DNA of 64,000 bases. Origin: Halorubrum sp. BOL3-1 (lineage in GTDB: Archaea > Halobacteriota > Halobacteria > Halobacteriales > Haloferacaceae). Both the position numbers and the translations under genes were made by a program. The stretch covers positions 1,984,001 to 2,048,000 of the forward strand of contig NZ_CP034692.1 of the NCBI RefSeq assembly GCF_004114375.1. The letters run 5' to 3'. Below the pieces are notes generated by a model. That model saw nothing but the letters and a program-made list of their open reading frames with translations. It ran no database searches and had not been told where the DNA came from. Numbering within the stretch: the stretch's first letter is position 1; the number at the start of each line of letters is the position of its first letter. Shown here piece after piece: positions 53,972 through 63,755 of this stretch.

Positions 53972-55096
53972 TCACTCCAGCCGGTCTAACACCGCCTCCG
54001 CGTCGTAGGCCAAGGAGAGCTCGCGGGAGCGGCCGCGGCCGTCGACGTCGGCGTACTCCGCGTCGATCACGCCGAGCTGGTCGAGCTTGTTGATGATTTC
54101 CGAGTAGCGGGTGTACCCCAGCCCGGTCTCGTCGTTGAACGCGTCGTACACGGTTCCCGCGCGCTCCCCGTCGTGTTCGGCGAGGACGCGCACGAGGTCG
54201 CGCTCGGACTCCGAGAGCCCGCGGAGCGACCGCGAGAGGTGGACGTGCTTCGATTTGTCGTACGCGTCCTCGACGTCCTCGTCGGAGATCGTCTTCGAGG
54301 CGCGCATCTCGGCGTTCAGCCCGGCCCGGCGCAGGAGGTCGATTCCGACCCGGAGGTCGCCGCTGTCGGCGGTGAGGTCCGCGACGCGCTCCAGCTCGGT
54401 GTCACCGATAACGCCTTCGTGGAAGCCGCGCCTGGCGCGCTCCGCGAGGATGTCGTAGATCTCCGTCGCGTCGTAGACGGGGAAGTACACCTCCTCGGGG
54501 CGGAAGACCGACTGGACCCGGGTGTCGAGGTCGTCGATCACGTCGAGTCCGAGGTCCGAGGAGACGACGATCACGCCGATCTTCGCCCCCGAGTGCGCCT
54601 CGTGGGCGCGAAGCAGCGAGTAGAGCGTGTCCGAGGCCTCGTTCTCGTAGAAGAGGTAGTTCACGTCGTCCAAGGCGACGACGAGCACCTCGTCCTCCTC
54701 GACGAGCCGGTCGGTGATCTGGCCGAACAGCTTCTTGAAGGAGATGCCCGACGAGGGCGGCTCGTACTCGAAGATCCCCTCGAACAGCCGGGAGAAGACG
54801 GCGTAGCGCGTCGAGTCGACCTGACAGTTGACGCGCACCGTCCGCACCTCGGTGCGGGCGCCCAGCTCGCCGAACAGCTTCTGGACCGCGGTGGTCTTAC
54901 CGGTCCCGGGCGGGCCGCGGACCATCGTGTTGAGCGGGCGGGAGCCGCGGACGGCGGGGCGAAGCGCGTACTTGAGGTTCTCCAGTTGGCTCTCGCGGTG
55001 GCGGAACGTCTCGGGAACGTGGTCGATCTCGAACACGGACTCGTCGCGGAACACCGACTCGTCCCACGAGAGCATGTCCCCGGCGTCCCCGGTCAT
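53972..55096 (-). CDS. orc: Orc1/Cdc6 family replication initiator
   Basis: AAA+ ATPase, 374 aa. Walker A is MVRGPPGTGKTTAVQKLFGE, Walker B VLVVALDDVNYLFYE, sensor 1 in VIVVSSDLGLD, and sensor 2 region GDLRVGIDLLRRAGLNAE. A winged-helix domain follows (AEHDGERAGTVYDAFNDETG, YSEIINKLDQLGVIDAEY), which binds origin DNA. Haloarchaea carry many paralogues. I saw no origin-recognition repeats in the 105-nt gap upstream or in the 75-nt gap downstream, so it may not mark an active origin. Confidence 0.93.
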   Translation of the reverse strand: MTGDAGDMLSWDESVFRDESVFEIDHVPETFRHRESQLENLKYALRPAVRGSRPLNTMVRGPPGTGKTTAVQKLFGELGARTEVRTVRVNCQVDSTRYAVFSRLFEGIFEYEPPSSGISFKKLFGQITDRLVEEDEVLVVALDDVNYLFYENEASDTLYSLLRAHEAHSGAKIGVIVVSSDLGLDVIDDLDTRVQSVFRPEEVYFPVYDATEIYDILAERARRGFHEGVIGDTELERVADLTADSGDLRVGIDLLRRAGLNAEMRASKTISDEDVEDAYDKSKHVHLSRSLRGLSESERDLVRVLAEHDGERAGTVYDAFNDETGLGYTRYSEIINKLDQLGVIDAEYADVDGRGRSRELSLAYDAEAVLDRLE

Positions 55097-55201
55097 GCGA
55101 GTACCACGAGAGGCCGCGTACTTAATCGTTGCCCGGCGGCGGAGCGAAACTGAAACTTGTCGCGCGAGCGCCCGATAGGAGCGATTCCGCCGATCGGTCG
55201 T

Positions 55202-56272
55202 TCACTCTCGGTCCGCCGAGATGTCGGTCGCACCTCCCCGGCACAACACCAGCACGTGTCGCGTCAGCGAGCGGTGGACCCGACGCTCGAACGCCGCGTC
55301 GACGGTCCAGCCGGCCTCGCGGGCGGGGGCGCGCCAGTCGCGGTCGGAGACCAGCACCGCGCGCGGCGCGACCCGGGCGGCCTCGGCGAGTGCGCCCGCG
55401 ACGAGGTCCGCGAGCTCGTGGCGCGCGATTTTGGACTGCCGGCCGTAGGGGGCGTCGAACGCGACCCCGTCGACGGCGTCGTCGGGGAACGGAAGCGCGG
55501 TCGCGTCGCCGCGCGCGACGTGCCAGTCCGGCGAGCCGTCCGTGGCGGGGTCATCCAAGTACTCGCGGAAGTTCTCGCGCGCGCCGCGGACCATCTTCGC
55601 CTGCGCGTCGCAGGCGACGGCGTCGGCGCCGACGAGACCGGCCTCCAAGGGGAGACCGCCGGTGCCGCACATCGGGTCGAGCAGGGTCCGACCGGGAGCG
55701 GCGCCCGCGAGGTTGGCGTAGGCGCGAGCGTCCGCCGGGGCCATGCTTCCCGGCTGGAAAAATGGGCGGTCGGTCGGCTTGGGCGCGAAGTCGCGGGCGG
55801 CCTCGACCGCCGTCCAGCCGAGCGCGCAGCAGTCCGCGTCGCCGCCGTCAGCGCCGGCCACCGCGTCGTGGTCGACCCGCGGACCGACCGCGAACAGCGC
55901 GCGGAGGACGTGGTCGGGGTCGTCGAGATCGACGTCGAACCCGCGGTCGACGAGGACGCTCCCCAGCTCGCGCTCGGCCGTCGCGGTCGAGACATCCGCC
56001 GTTCCCCGGACGTTCCGGGCGCGGACCGCGACGCTTCCGGACCGGTCGAGCGACGCCGCCCGGAGCGCGGCGACCGCGGCGTCGACGTCGGCGTCGGTCC
56101 GGGCGACCGCCTCGTGCGCGGCGCGAGTGTACGCGAGACAGCGGACGCGGGAGCGGTCGACCCCGCCGGTGTGCGCGATCCCCGGCGCGAGGAGGTCGAC
56201 GCCGGTGGCGGTGGTCGCGGCCTCGCGGGCGGCGAAGGCGTCGGTCTCGCCGGCGAGTTCGAGCCAGTACAC
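55202..56272 (-). CDS. tRNA (guanine-10-N2) dimethyltransferase, Trm-G10 type
   Basis: THUMP plus SAM-methyltransferase protein, 356 aa from the GTG at 56272 (VYWLELAGETDAFAARE). The longer open frame would run into tbp on the other strand, so this start is preferred. The THUMP part is residues 45-150. The SAM motifs are LLDPMCGTGGLPLEAGLVGA, ACDAQAKMVRGARENF and the catalytic FDAPYGRQSKIAR (a D-P-P-Y variant, here DAPY). It methylates G10 of some tRNAs. It is divergent from tbp. Confidence 0.9.
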   Translation of the reverse strand: MYWLELAGETDAFAAREAATTATGVDLLAPGIAHTGGVDRSRVRCLAYTRAAHEAVARTDADVDAAVAALRAASLDRSGSVAVRARNVRGTADVSTATAERELGSVLVDRGFDVDLDDPDHVLRALFAVGPRVDHDAVAGADGGDADCCALGWTAVEAARDFAPKPTDRPFFQPGSMAPADARAYANLAGAAPGRTLLDPMCGTGGLPLEAGLVGADAVACDAQAKMVRGARENFREYLDDPATDGSPDWHVARGDATALPFPDDAVDGVAFDAPYGRQSKIARHELADLVAGALAEAARVAPRAVLVSDRDWRAPAREAGWTVDAAFERRVHRSLTRHVLVLCRGGATDISADRE

Positions 56273-56356
56273 GCCGACGGCTCCGCGCGGCGACGGGAAT
56301 AGCGTGGCGGTTCCGACCAGCCACCTTTTTAGGACGTTCGGGCGAGAAGGAAGGTA

Positions 56357-56917
56357 ATGACGGCCGATCCGAAGGAGACGATCACCGTAGAGAACGTCGT
56401 TGCCTCCACGGGGATCGGACAGGAGCTCGATCTCCAGAGCGTCGCGATGGACTTGGAGGGCGCCGATTACGATCCCGAGCAGTTCCCCGGGCTCGTTTAC
56501 CGCACCGCGGACCCGAAATCGGCCGCGCTGATCTTCCGGTCGGGGAAGATCGTCTGTACCGGCGCGAACTCGATCGAGGCGGTCCACGGTAGCCTCGACA
56601 TCGTCTTCGAGGCGCTCCGTGCGCTCCAGATCCCGATCGAGGACCCGGAGATAACGGTCCAGAACATCGTTACCTCGGCCGATCTCGGAACGAGCCTGAA
56701 CCTGAACGCGATCGCGATCGGTCTCGGCTTAGAACACATCGAGTACGAGCCGGAGCAGTTCCCCGGACTCGTCTACCGGCTCGACGAACCGGACGTCGTC
56801 GCGCTGCTGTTCGGCAGCGGCAAGGTGGTCGTCACGGGCGGCACCAGCCCCGCCGACGCCGGGGCCGCCGTCGACGTGATAATCGAGGAGCTGAACGGAC
56901 TGGGACTGTTGGACTGA
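56357..56917 (+). CDS. tbp: TATA-box-binding protein
   Basis: General transcription factor, 186 aa, made of two direct repeats of the saddle fold: ITVENVVASTGIGQELDLQS with QFPGLVYRTADPKSAALIFR, and ITVQNIVTSADLGTSLNLNA with QFPGLVYRLDEPDVVALLFG. The phenylalanine/leucine positions that intercalate TATA DNA are present. A TATA-like TTTTTAGG lies some 30 nt upstream. It is full length and acidic like other haloarchaeal TBPs. Confidence 0.97.
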   Translation: MTADPKETITVENVVASTGIGQELDLQSVAMDLEGADYDPEQFPGLVYRTADPKSAALIFRSGKIVCTGANSIEAVHGSLDIVFEALRALQIPIEDPEITVQNIVTSADLGTSLNLNAIAIGLGLEHIEYEPEQFPGLVYRLDEPDVVALLFGSGKVVVTGGTSPADAGAAVDVIIEELNGLGLLD

Positions 56918-57008
56918 CGCGGGGGACCGGCCGGAGCCGCGCGCCGGAACGGTCGGACCGACGGCGGCGTTCCGCGGCCGCTTTTACCCCTCGCCCCCTA
57001 GACCGACC

Positions 57009-57368
57009 ATGCTCTTACAGACGGTGACGCCGCGGGCCGTGCTCGGGACGACCGTCCTGTTGGCGCTGTTCCTCTCGCTGACGGCGCACGTCGCGGCCCG
57101 GAACGTCCTCGGCGACGTCGACCCGCGCCGCGCCCTCTACGTCGGTCCGCTCCCGGCGGTGATCAGCGTCGTCGGCAACGCGCTCGACGCCCCCGGGGCG
57201 CTCATCGTCCTCGCCGCGCTCGTCGTCGACGGGACGATGTTCCGGTGGAGCTACGAGCAGCCGCGGCGAGCGGTGGCCGCGATGACGCTGATCCACGGGG
57301 TGGTCACGACGCTGCTCGTCGGGGTCCTGCTCTTGGCCTCCGTCCTGCTCGCGTCGATGCCGGGGTGA
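57009..57368 (+). CDS. Small multi-pass membrane protein, function unknown
   Basis: 119 aa with about four hydrophobic helices: AVLGTTVLLALFLSLTAHVA, GPLPAVISVVGNALDA, ALIVLAALVVDGTMFRWSYE and TLIHGVVTTLLVGVLLLASV. Similar small membrane proteins are conserved near tbp in haloarchaea (possibly DUF7473), but I do not recognise a function. A TATA-like CTTTTAC lies about 25 nt upstream of the ATG. Confidence 0.72.
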   Translation: MLLQTVTPRAVLGTTVLLALFLSLTAHVAARNVLGDVDPRRALYVGPLPAVISVVGNALDAPGALIVLAALVVDGTMFRWSYEQPRRAVAAMTLIHGVVTTLLVGVLLLASVLLASMPG

Positions 57369-57397
57369 GACCACCGGGGGGCGCTCGCGCGTCCGCC

Positions 57398-59635
57398 TCA
57401 CGGCGACGGCGGCGCCCCGTCGTAGGCGTCGTGGTCCCGATAGAAGTTCAGCATCGCGAACTTCAGCTTCTCGGGGTCGATGTCGAGGAGCTCCTCGCGC
57501 TCCTCGGGCGGGAACGCGGACCGGACCGAGTACTTCCCCATGTCGGCGGTCGTGTAGCGGCGGTCCGCGAGGATGCGAACGCCGAAGTCCTCCGGACCGC
57601 GGATCACCCGCCCGACCGCCTGCCGGGTCTTGCGGATCGTCGGGATCTCGACCGCGTACAGCCACCCCGGATCGCGGGAGCGGTCGCGGTCGGAGAACGC
57701 CCGATTGTAAGCGTCTTGGACCGCCTGAGTCCGGTCCGAGAGGTGCGGATACGGGACGCCGACCACGACGACCGTTCGGGCGTCGTCGCCGTCGAAGCTC
57801 ACGCCCTCACCGAGCGTCCCCCACAGCGACGTGAACAGCGCGGCGCCGTCGTCCGCGACGAACTCGCTGCGGAGCCGCTCCTCGTCCTCGCCGGGACCGT
57901 CGAGGTGGATCGGGCCGAGGTCGGCGTCCGCTCCCGCGCCGTCCCCGGCGTCGACGCCACTCCCGCGGCTCGCGCCGGCGAGCCGCTCGTGGTAGCGCTC
58001 CGCCTCCGCGTACGACGGGAAGAAGGCCAGCGTGTTACCGGGCGTAAAGCGGATCGCGTCGCGGAGCAGCGACGACACCGCCGCCTGGGTCTCCGGGTCG
58101 TTGCGGTCGGCGGCGAAGAGCGGCGGCACGTCGGCGGCGAACGTCCGGCGGTTCGCCTCGGGGTAGCCCATCCCGTAGGCCATCGACGCGACGTCCTCCA
58201 GGCCCAGTACGTCCTCGGTCACGTCGAACGGGCGCAGCGTCGCGCTCATCAGGACCGAGGCCGCCACCTCGTCGAACAGCTCGCTGGTGACGTTCCGCGG
58301 GATACAGGTGTACAGCTCCGCCCGACCGTACACCTCGTCGGTGCCGGCGTCGCGCCGGACGGAGACCACCGGGTACTGTCCGAACTCCGTCCCCTCGTCC
58401 ACCCACGTCGAGACGAATCGAGCGGCCGCGAGCGTCTGCGACTCCGACCGGGTCGTCGCCTCCCCGTCGCGGTAGCGGCGCTCGTACTCCTCGTCTATCG
58501 CCTGCCCGAGCTGGACGGCGAGCTCGGTCTCCGTGTCGATCCCCTTCCCCTCGTAGTTGCGGAGGAACGCCAGCGTGAGGTCGTCGCGCCGGTCGTCGTT
58601 GGCGACCGAGACGTCCTCCCAGCCCTCGTCGACCCCGCCGAACCCGAGCGCGTCCTCGTACGTCTCGACGAGGGCGTCGCGGAACGCCCGGAGGACGTTC
58701 TCGGCCGGCTCCGCGCGGGAGTCGTCGCTGTCGGCCAGCTCGTCGAGCGCGGCGTCGAGGGTGTTCTCCGTCAGCGTCCGGGTGGCGTGGTCGCGGGCGG
58801 CGTCCTCGACGTTGTGCGCCTCGTCCAAGACGGTGACTATCTCGCTCGGGTCGCGGTCGATCCACCGAAAGAACTGCTCGCGGATGTTCGGGTCGAGCAG
58901 GTGGTGGTAGTTACAGACGACCAGGTCGACGCCCTCCATCCCCTCCTTCAACAGCTCGTAGCCGCACAGCTCGCGCTCGTCGGCGTACGCGTACACGTCC
59001 TCCGGGGTCCGGACGTCCTCGAAGAGCCACCCGAAGAACTCGTCGGTGTCGCGGGTGAGGTTGTTGCGGTAGTGTTCACAGACGTTCGCGGCCTCGTAGT
59101 CGTCGACCTCGCCCTCCAACTCGTCGAGCTCGTCCATGACCGCCTCGCGGGCCTCGGCGGCGCTCGCGTCGCCCTCGCGGCTCTCGGCCAGCAGCTCGCG
59201 CTGGCGGGACTCCAGCTCGCGGACCTCGTTTTCCGTCTCCACCATCTCGCGGGTGGTGTCCCGGAGGGTCTGACACTCCTGGTAGTCGACGTCGATGTGA
59301 CACATCGACGACTTTCCCTTGAAGACGACCGCGCGGATCGGCTCCTCGTCGGTGATCGCGCGAGCGTCCTCGACGAACTGCCGCATCTGCTGGTGGACGT
59401 TGGTCGTGATGACGACCGTACGGTCGTGCTCGCGGGCGTGTTCGAGCGCGGGCACGACCGCGGAGAGGGTCTTCCCCGTCCCGGGCGCGCCCTCGAACAG
59501 CACGTCCTGTCCGCGGTCCAGCGCGTTGGCGATCCTGTCCATCGCCTCGCGCTGGTTCGGGTACGGCTCCTCGTACGGGAAGAACCGCAGGTGCGGCGAC
59601 TCTGACACGGGGTGGAGTTCGGCGTCACCGGGCAA
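57398..59635 (-). CDS. XPD/DinG-type ATP-dependent DNA helicase (DEAD_2)
   Basis: Superfamily 2 5'-3' helicase, 745 aa. Motif I is LFEGAPGTGKTLSAVVPALE, motif II VTVLDEAHNVEDAARD, the C-terminal motifs include LFTSLWGTLGEGVSFDGDD and KTRQAVGRVIRGPEDFGVRI (motif VI with the Arg finger). Cysteines spaced in SSMCHIDVDYQECQTL, ANVCEHYRNN and RELCGYELL would form the 4Fe-4S cluster of XPD-like helicases. Role in DNA repair. The start MPGDAELHPVSESPHL could instead be the GTG nine codons in. Confidence 0.93.
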   Translation of the reverse strand: MPGDAELHPVSESPHLRFFPYEEPYPNQREAMDRIANALDRGQDVLFEGAPGTGKTLSAVVPALEHAREHDRTVVITTNVHQQMRQFVEDARAITDEEPIRAVVFKGKSSMCHIDVDYQECQTLRDTTREMVETENEVRELESRQRELLAESREGDASAAEAREAVMDELDELEGEVDDYEAANVCEHYRNNLTRDTDEFFGWLFEDVRTPEDVYAYADERELCGYELLKEGMEGVDLVVCNYHHLLDPNIREQFFRWIDRDPSEIVTVLDEAHNVEDAARDHATRTLTENTLDAALDELADSDDSRAEPAENVLRAFRDALVETYEDALGFGGVDEGWEDVSVANDDRRDDLTLAFLRNYEGKGIDTETELAVQLGQAIDEEYERRYRDGEATTRSESQTLAAARFVSTWVDEGTEFGQYPVVSVRRDAGTDEVYGRAELYTCIPRNVTSELFDEVAASVLMSATLRPFDVTEDVLGLEDVASMAYGMGYPEANRRTFAADVPPLFAADRNDPETQAAVSSLLRDAIRFTPGNTLAFFPSYAEAERYHERLAGASRGSGVDAGDGAGADADLGPIHLDGPGEDEERLRSEFVADDGAALFTSLWGTLGEGVSFDGDDARTVVVVGVPYPHLSDRTQAVQDAYNRAFSDRDRSRDPGWLYAVEIPTIRKTRQAVGRVIRGPEDFGVRILADRRYTTADMGKYSVRSAFPPEEREELLDIDPEKLKFAMLNFYRDHDAYDGAPPSP

Positions 59636-59762
59636 AAGGAGTCGGGTGGCGAGGCGGAAGTGGTTCGCGCCGAACGGACGGCGCAGTTCGCGCCGGCGGA
59701 GCCGGCGGACGCCCGCGACACACCCGCCAATTTAACAGCACACGGCGAGCATCGGGAGACGA

Positions 59763-60263
59763 ATGTTCGACGAGATCCTCGAGAAGTTCGAGGGGTCACC
59801 CAGCCAGCAGGCGGTGATCCGGCTGTTCTTAGAGCGCGGCTTCTCGGTCAACGAGGAGGGGCGGGTCGTCTCCGGCGGGATCGAGATCCCCTACACGGGC
59901 ATCGCGCGCGAACTCGACGTCGACCGACGCGTGGTGGACTCGACGACCGACGCGATCCTGACCGATCCCGAACTGAAGCGCATCTTCACCAACATCTCGT
60001 CGATCCCGAGCCTGATGGACCTCGCTCCGGTCTTGGATCTCACGGTGCTGACCATCGAAGTCGCGGCCGCCGACGAGGCCGGGATCGTCGCGGAGGTCAC
60101 GTCCATCCTGGCCGACCGCGGCGTCTCGATCCGGCAGGTGTTGAGCGAGGACCCCGAGTTCACCGACGACCCGAAACTGTACGTGATCACCGACGCCGAG
60201 CTGCCCGGCGACCTGCTCGTGGAGGTCCGCGACCTCGACTACGTCCATCGCGTGGGCTTTTGA
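59763..60263 (+). CDS. ACT-domain regulator with N-terminal winged helix (COG2150 type)
   Basis: 166 aa. Residues 1-75 have a helix-turn-helix-like part (SPSQQAVIRLFLERGFSVNE, TGIARELDVDRRVVDSTTDA). Residues 92-166 form an ACT domain (LTVLTIEVAAADEAGIVAEV, TSILADRGVSIRQVLSEDPE). This matches the archaeal predicted regulators of amino acid metabolism. The ligand is not known. Divergent from the helicase gene and 179 nt from radA. Confidence 0.85.
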   Translation: MFDEILEKFEGSPSQQAVIRLFLERGFSVNEEGRVVSGGIEIPYTGIARELDVDRRVVDSTTDAILTDPELKRIFTNISSIPSLMDLAPVLDLTVLTIEVAAADEAGIVAEVTSILADRGVSIRQVLSEDPEFTDDPKLYVITDAELPGDLLVEVRDLDYVHRVGF

Positions 60264-60442
60264 ACGGCCGGCAGCCGGTTTTCGGGGCCGACAACCAGTT
60301 TCACCGTCCGGTAGAGCCGATCGCCCCGGCGAGCGCTTTTGAGAGATGACGAGCCACGACCGAGCGCCGGAACCGTCCGATTTTTACTTTCACTAAGGTG
60401 TAAACCAGTATTTATACCCGATGGCGAACAAGGGTCGTATAC

Positions 60443-61474
60443 ATGCCTGAAGACGAACTCGAGGACCTCCCCGGCGTCGGCCCGGCGACCTCGGACAAGC
60501 TCGTGGACAACGGATTCGAGAGCTACCAGTCGATCGCGGTCGCCAGCCCCGGCGAGATGTCAAACACCGCTGACATCGGCGAGTCGTCCGCCAGCGACAT
60601 CATCAACGCCGCCCGCGAGGCCGCCGACGTCGGCGGCTTCGAGACCGGCGCGGCCGTGCTCGAACGCCGCCAAGAGATCGGCAAGCTCTCCTGGCAGATC
60701 GACGAGGTCGACGACCTGCTCGGCGGTGGGATGGAGACGCAGTCGATCACGGAAGTGTACGGCGAGTTCGGCGCCGGCAAGTCCCAGGTCACCCACCAGA
60801 TGGCCGTCAACGTCCAGCTCTCGGAGGAGAACGGCGGGCTGGAGGGCGGCTGTATCTTCGTCGACTCCGAGGACACGTTCCGGCCGGAGCGGATCGACGA
60901 CATGGTCCGCGGACTCGACGACGAGATCCTCGCCGACGAGATGGAGCGCCGCGAGGTCGAGGGTACCCCGAGCGACGAGGAGGCCTTAGAGGACCTGGTC
61001 GATGCGTTCTTAGACCAGATCCACGTCGCGAAGGCGTTCAACTCCAATCACCAGATCCTGCTGGCCGAGAAGGCGAAGGAGCTGGCCGGCGAACACGAGG
61101 AGACGGAGTGGCCGATCCGGATCGTCTGTATCGACTCGCTCACCGCGCACTTCCGCGCGGAGTACGTCGGTCGGGGCGAACTCGCGGAGCGACAGCAGAA
61201 GCTCAACAAACACCTCCACGACCTGATGCGGCTCGGTGACCTGTACAACACCGCGATCCTCGTCACCAACCAGGTCGCGTCGAACCCCGACTCCTACTTC
61301 GGAGACCCGACCCAAGCGATCGGCGGCAACATCCTGGGCCACGCCTCCACGTTCCGGATCTACCTCCGCAAGTCGAAGGCCGACAAGCGGATCGTGCGCC
61401 TCGTCGACGCACCGAATCTCGCCGACGGCGAGGGCGTGATGCGCGTTCAAAACGAGGGGCTGAAGCCGGAGTAA
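60443..61474 (+). CDS. radA: DNA repair and recombination protein RadA
   Basis: Archaeal RecA/Rad51 recombinase, 343 aa. The N-terminal helix-hairpin-helix DNA-binding domain is [20 protein letters not shown]. The ATPase has Walker [21 protein letters not shown], Walker [17 protein letters not shown], and the L1/L2 region with [19 protein letters not shown]. The polymerisation segment lies before the core ([17 protein letters not shown]). A TATA-like TATTTATAC sits about 30 nt before the ATG, giving a near-leaderless transcript. No intein is present. Confidence 0.97.
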   Translation: MPEDELEDLPGVGPATSDKLVDNGFESYQSIAVASPGEMSNTADIGESSASDIINAAREAADVGGFETGAAVLERRQEIGKLSWQIDEVDDLLGGGMETQSITEVYGEFGAGKSQVTHQMAVNVQLSEENGGLEGGCIFVDSEDTFRPERIDDMVRGLDDEILADEMERREVEGTPSDEEALEDLVDAFLDQIHVAKAFNSNHQILLAEKAKELAGEHEETEWPIRIVCIDSLTAHFRAEYVGRGELAERQQKLNKHLHDLMRLGDLYNTAILVTNQVASNPDSYFGDPTQAIGGNILGHASTFRIYLRKSKADKRIVRLVDAPNLADGEGVMRVQNEGLKPE

Positions 61475-61912
61475 CCGGCGGTTCTCCGTTCGTGACGGCC
61501 GCGAAACCAACGGAGGTCGACACAGGTCGCGCGGTCGAATCGCCTGATTGCGAAGGCGGTTGACGAACGTCAATTTATCCACGCATGCCCTGAAACACCC
61601 GATACCGAGCGGTACAGCGATTAACACCGGCTGTCGCTGAACTTCGGCGTGTCAATACTCGCCACGGACGGGCGCGGGCCGCGTCGAGACGCCGAATCAC
61701 GGCCGATCGCGACACACCATACGGTCGGTTGACACAACGATCGTCCGTTTCGGTCGCAACGCTTGCCGAGAAATCCGACAATAAACGTCCTTATATTCCG
61801 CATGGTTGTCCTTATATCTGACAGCCGCCGTATTATCAAGAAAATTTTTTGTGAAACCTAACTCAAACATTTATATATAGTCGTTCCCGGTAGTCAAAAC
61901 GTGATTCAATAC
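61475..61912. other. Long intergenic region with amt promoter
   Basis: No gene is visible. It contains a TTGACG-AA-CGTCAA palindrome at about 61560-61573, two GTCCTTATAT direct repeats near 61787 and 61808, and an AT-rich stretch with TTTATATATAG at about 61869-61880, which is the likely TATA box of the amt transcript (starting about 61900). Longer open frames here are Arg-rich and not gene-like. Confidence 0.55.
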
Positions 61913-61975
61913 ATGAACACGAGTGAAGTGCGGTTTGAATCAGACGTGCGTTCAGTAGAGGTGGTGTCGGCGTGA
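61913..61975 (+). other. 20-codon leader ORF overlapping the amt start
   Basis: ATG at 61913 opens [20 protein letters not shown] with a TGA that overlaps the GTG start of amt (GTGA). The amt ribosome site AGAGGTGGT lies inside it. It lies within the expected mRNA, so it may couple or regulate translation of amt. The peptide is not known. Confidence 0.4.
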
Positions 61976-63657
61976 CGGGTGGCGTACTCGCCTCGATCGA
62001 CCCGAGCGTCCTCGTCGAGGGCGTGAACCTGATGTGGGTCGCGGTGGTCTGTTTCCTGATCTTCTTCATGCACGCCGGCTTCGCGATGCTCGAAGCGGGG
62101 CAGGTGCGCGCGAAGAACGTCGCCAACCAGCTCACCAAGAATCTGCTGACGTGGAGCGTCGGCATCCTGATCTACTTCCTCGTCGGCTTCGGCGTCGAGG
62201 GACTCTCCACCGGCGGCGGCTTCTCGGCGGCCTCCGCTCTTGCCGACGGCGGCTGGGTCGACAGCTGGCTGTTCGGGGCCGTCTTCGCGATGACCGCCGC
62301 GACGATCGTCTCCGGCGCTGTCGCCGGTCGCGCGAAGCTCCGCGCGTACGTGGCGTACACGATCGCCATCTCCGCGGTCATCTACCCGGTCGTCGCGGGG
62401 ATCACCTGGGGCGGCGGCTTCCTCGGTGGAAGCGGCCTCGGCTTCACCGACTTCGCGGGCGGCATGATCGTCCACGGGATGGGTGGCATCGCGGGTCTCA
62501 CTGCGGCGTACGTGCTCGGTCCGCGGATGGACCGCTACGCCGAGGACGGCTCCTCGAACGTCATCCCCGGTCACTCGATGACGTTCGCGGTGCTCGGCAC
62601 GCTCATCCTGGCGTTCGGCTGGTACGGCTTCAACGTCGGCACGACCGCGACGGTGTTCGCGGTCGACGGCGGCGAACTCGTACTTGACGGCTACGCTTCC
62701 GTCGGACGCGTCGCACTCGGGACGACGCTCGGTATGGCCGCCGGCGGCGTGGGCGCCGCCGCGGCCTCGCTGGCGCTCTCGAAGAAGGTCGACACGCTGT
62801 ACGTCGCGAACGGGCTGCTCGCCGGGCTGGTCGGCGTGACCGGAATCGCGAACCTCGCCACGTGGTGGGGCGCGGTCGCGGTCGGCCTCCTCTGCGGTCT
62901 CCAGCTCCCGCTGGTCTTCGAGTTCGTCTCGGACACTATGAAGATCGACGACGTCTGCGCGGTGTTCCCGGTCCACGGGTCCGCCGGAGTCCTCGGCGTG
63001 CTCGCGCTGCCGTTCGTCAGCATCAACGGCTTCTCGGTCGACCTACTCGTCTCGCAGGTGATCGGCGTGGTCGTCATCGGCGCGTGGACCGTCGTCGCGA
63101 CCGCGGTCGTCTTCGGCGCGTTCAAGGCTGCCGGACAGGCCCGCGTCACCCCCGAACACGAACGCGACGGGCTCGACGTCAGCGAGCACGGCGTCGAGAC
63201 GTACCCCGAGTTCGGCCGCGCGAACGTGGCGACCGACGGCGGCTCGTCGGTCGTCGACACGACCGACACGACCGACGACTCGCCGCGCGCCGACGGCGGC
63301 GAGGAAACGGGCGCAGAGATCAAGATGGTCACCGCGGTCGTCCGCCCCGACAAGCTCGGGGCCATCAAGCAGGCGCTCGCGGAGGTCAACGCGCCCTCGC
63401 TCACGGTGACGAACGTCTCCGGCCGCGGCAGCCAGCCCGCGAAGAAGGGCCAGTGGCGCGGCGAGGAGTTCACCGTCGACCTCCACCAGAAGGTGAAGGT
63501 CGAGGTCGTCGTCGCCGACATCCCGGCCGACGAGGTCGCGGAGGCCATCGCCGACGCCGCCGAGACCGGCGAACCGGGCGACGGCAAGGTGTTCGTCCTC
63601 CCGGTCGAGGACGCGCTTCAGGTCCGCACGGGCGCGACCGGTCCGGAGGCGGTGTAG
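61972..63657 (+). CDS. amt: Ammonium transporter fused to a PII signalling domain
   Basis: 561 aa from GTG. Residues about 15-400 are an Amt/MEP channel with eleven helices ([60 protein letters not shown]). After a disordered Asp/Thr linker, residues 449-561 are a complete PII domain: [21 protein letters not shown]-loop [20 protein letters not shown], and C-terminal [20 protein letters not shown]. The T-loop has Phe where uridylylated Tyr51 usually stands. PII normally plugs Amt; here they are one chain, presumably permanently linked gating by ATP/2-oxoglutarate. Confidence 0.95.
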   Translation: MTGGVLASIDPSVLVEGVNLMWVAVVCFLIFFMHAGFAMLEAGQVRAKNVANQLTKNLLTWSVGILIYFLVGFGVEGLSTGGGFSAASALADGGWVDSWLFGAVFAMTAATIVSGAVAGRAKLRAYVAYTIAISAVIYPVVAGITWGGGFLGGSGLGFTDFAGGMIVHGMGGIAGLTAAYVLGPRMDRYAEDGSSNVIPGHSMTFAVLGTLILAFGWYGFNVGTTATVFAVDGGELVLDGYASVGRVALGTTLGMAAGGVGAAAASLALSKKVDTLYVANGLLAGLVGVTGIANLATWWGAVAVGLLCGLQLPLVFEFVSDTMKIDDVCAVFPVHGSAGVLGVLALPFVSINGFSVDLLVSQVIGVVVIGAWTVVATAVVFGAFKAAGQARVTPEHERDGLDVSEHGVETYPEFGRANVATDGGSSVVDTTDTTDDSPRADGGEETGAEIKMVTAVVRPDKLGAIKQALAEVNAPSLTVTNVSGRGSQPAKKGQWRGEEFTVDLHQKVKVEVVVADIPADEVAEAIADAAETGEPGDGKVFVLPVEDALQVRTGATGPEAV

Positions 63658-63755
63658 GCGCGTAGCGCGCGAACCGATAGTCACCGTTTTTCTCGAATCG
63701 GCCGCGCGCGGTCGGTTCGGCAACTACTTTCAGCCCGCCGGCCCAACTATCGCGC

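Noticed and set aside
53897-55201. Replication origin next to the orc gene
   Set aside because: No repeated origin-recognition-like motif or AT-rich unwinding stretch could be seen in the short flanking gaps.
60421-60450. Nine-codon frame (MANKGRIHA) overlapping the radA start
   Set aside because: The TATA box at about 60409-60417 places the transcript start downstream of this ATG, so it is probably not in the mRNA.
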